Shown here piece after piece: positions 30,298-31,003 of a DNA stretch of 31,003 bases. Source of the DNA: an uncultured Collinsella sp. GTDB taxonomy: Bacteria > Actinomycetota > Coriobacteriia > Coriobacteriales > Coriobacteriaceae. The stretch lies in the NCBI GenBank assembly GCA_958348225.1, contig CATVYG010000028.1, forward strand, positions 1-31,003. Direction: 5' to 3'. Made by a program: the position numbers and the translations under genes. Numbering within the stretch: the stretch's first letter is position 1; every line of letters starts with the position of its first letter. A model generated the notes under the pieces. That model was not told the DNA's origin. It was given only the letters and a program-made list of their open reading frames with translations, and did no database searches.

Positions 30298-31003
30298 CTA
30301 CTCGCCATCGATGTCGGTCGCGACGGCTTCCTCGATGGCCTCGACACCGGCAGGCGACAGATCCTCCTTGCCTTGACAGAACTTCTTGTCGACCCAGCCG
30401 GTCAGAATCGGAGCCATGATTGCCGTGATGATGACGGCGGTGGCGATCTGGGCGTACGCGGTGGGCGCAAGTTCGGCATAGCGCGGAGCGACCTCGGCGA
30501 GGGCGACCGGCGTGGTCATGGCAGTGCCGGCGATAGTGGAGCAGGCAACGGCCGCCTTGCCGTTACCACCGCACAGGCGCTCGAAGGCAAAGGTAATGGG
30601 ACCGACGACAAACAGCGTGACAAGGCCCAGCAAGATACCGGAAATACCGCCGGTGATAAAGCTCGAAAGACTCATGGACGCACCGAGCTGAAAACCGATA
30701 ACGGCGATCGCGGGATTGGCGCCGGGGACCAGCAGGTTCTTGATAAACGGGAACAAGTTGCCCAGGACCATGCCGATAACAAGCGGCAGTATGGAGCCGA
30801 TGATGGTACCGACGGGGATGTTGGCGAGACCCGAGACGCCCAGGATGATCATGGTAACGGCAGGGCCGGCCGTAAAGAACAGGATACCCACGGCGCCTTG
30901 CTCGGACTCATCGCCGAACTCGCCCATGATGCCCGTGTAGAGCGCCATGTTGCAAAACGTAATGCCGCCGATGATGGAAACCGAGCTCAGATCCAAAAAG
31001 TTA
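30298..31003 (-). CDS. 2-keto-3-deoxygluconate permease (KdgT-like), 5' end outside the window
   Basis: The visible 235 residues run from NFLDLSSVSIIGGITFCNMALYTGIMGEFGD to the stop at 30298. The family usually has about 330 residues, so the first quarter lies beyond 31003; an apparent TTG start at 30996 is not a true one because the frame stays open to the edge. Repeated hydrophobic segments (AVGILFFTAGPAVTMIILGVSG, GTIIGSILPLVIGMVLGN, AIAVIGFQLGASMSLSSFITGGISGILLGLVTLF) and the STIAGTAMTTPVALAEVAPRY motif match KdgT/2-keto-3-deoxygluconate proton symporters. It likely imports KDG from pectin or uronate breakdown, which is plausible for a gut organism. The C-terminal tail is acidic. Confidence 0.85.
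   Translation of the reverse strand, partial: NFLDLSSVSIIGGITFCNMALYTGIMGEFGDESEQGAVGILFFTAGPAVTMIILGVSGLANIPVGTIIGSILPLVIGMVLGNLFPFIKNLLVPGANPAIAVIGFQLGASMSLSSFITGGISGILLGLVTLFVVGPITFAFERLCGGNGKAAVACSTIAGTAMTTPVALAEVAPRYAELAPTAYAQIATAVIITAIMAPILTGWVDKKFCQGKEDLSPAGVEAIEEAVATDIDGE

Noticed and set aside
30298..30996. TTG at 30996 as the start of the KdgT-like gene
   Set aside because: The frame stays open to the window edge with sensible residues (NFL) and the family is about 100 residues longer, so the gene is cut by the window.
1..31003. CRISPR array, prophage, transposase or toxin-antitoxin pair
   Set aside because: No regularly spaced repeats and no such proteins were seen on either strand. 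The direct repeat at the tRNA is only two copies.

Overview
The window is a GC-rich stretch of bacterial chromosome. Gene content, Gram-positive style ribosome binding sites and protein sequences point to an actinomycetal gut anaerobe of the Coriobacteriia, most likely Collinsella. That assignment is by recognition and was not tested by a search. It is mostly core metabolism: no prophage, CRISPR array, transposase or rRNA was seen.

Layout. (1) 1-2008, minus strand: the infC-rpmI-rplT translation operon, with a structured leader and a very probable non-AUG (ATA) infC start, followed to the right by tRNA-Leu(CAA). The 3' end and terminator of this tRNA are duplicated across a palindrome-rich spacer. 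(2) 2048-5484, minus: a transglutaminase-like protein, a 131-nt near-palindrome, class II fructose-bisphosphate aldolase and an MBL-fold hydrolase. (3) 5573-11236, minus: a bifunctional (p)ppGpp synthetase/hydrolase and a giant RecJ nuclease fused to a RecQ-like helicase. (4) 11511-14017: a BASS-family transporter (plus, one frameshift), a GalT/HIT-like protein and CutC (minus, translationally coupled). (5) 14181-19620, minus: a complete branched-chain amino acid ABC importer (livK-H-M-G-F order of transcription), with a decayed livK copy upstream. (6) 19815-22128, plus: homoserine dehydrogenase and a FabG-like SDR. (7) 22250-23812, minus: a cation/proton antiporter. (8) 23997-28776, plus: long-form PurL, then an EamA exporter with one frameshift. 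(9) 28968-31003, minus: a membrane diguanylate cyclase and a KdgT-type permease cut by the window end.

How they work together. The left part couples translation (IF3, L35, L20, tRNA-Leu) and amino-acid starvation signalling (Rel, next to DNA repair RecJ). The centre and right serve amino-acid uptake and synthesis (Liv importer, Hom), purine synthesis (PurL) and central carbon metabolism (Fba, KdgT). Most transcription units end in clear hairpins, and three converging gene pairs share a hairpin.

The most unusual items are the RecJ-RecQ-like fusion, the large hairpin after fba, the tRNA-Leu 3'-end duplication, the infC ATA start with an attenuator-like leader, the internally deleted livK relic, and two genes each broken by what looks like a single missing base.
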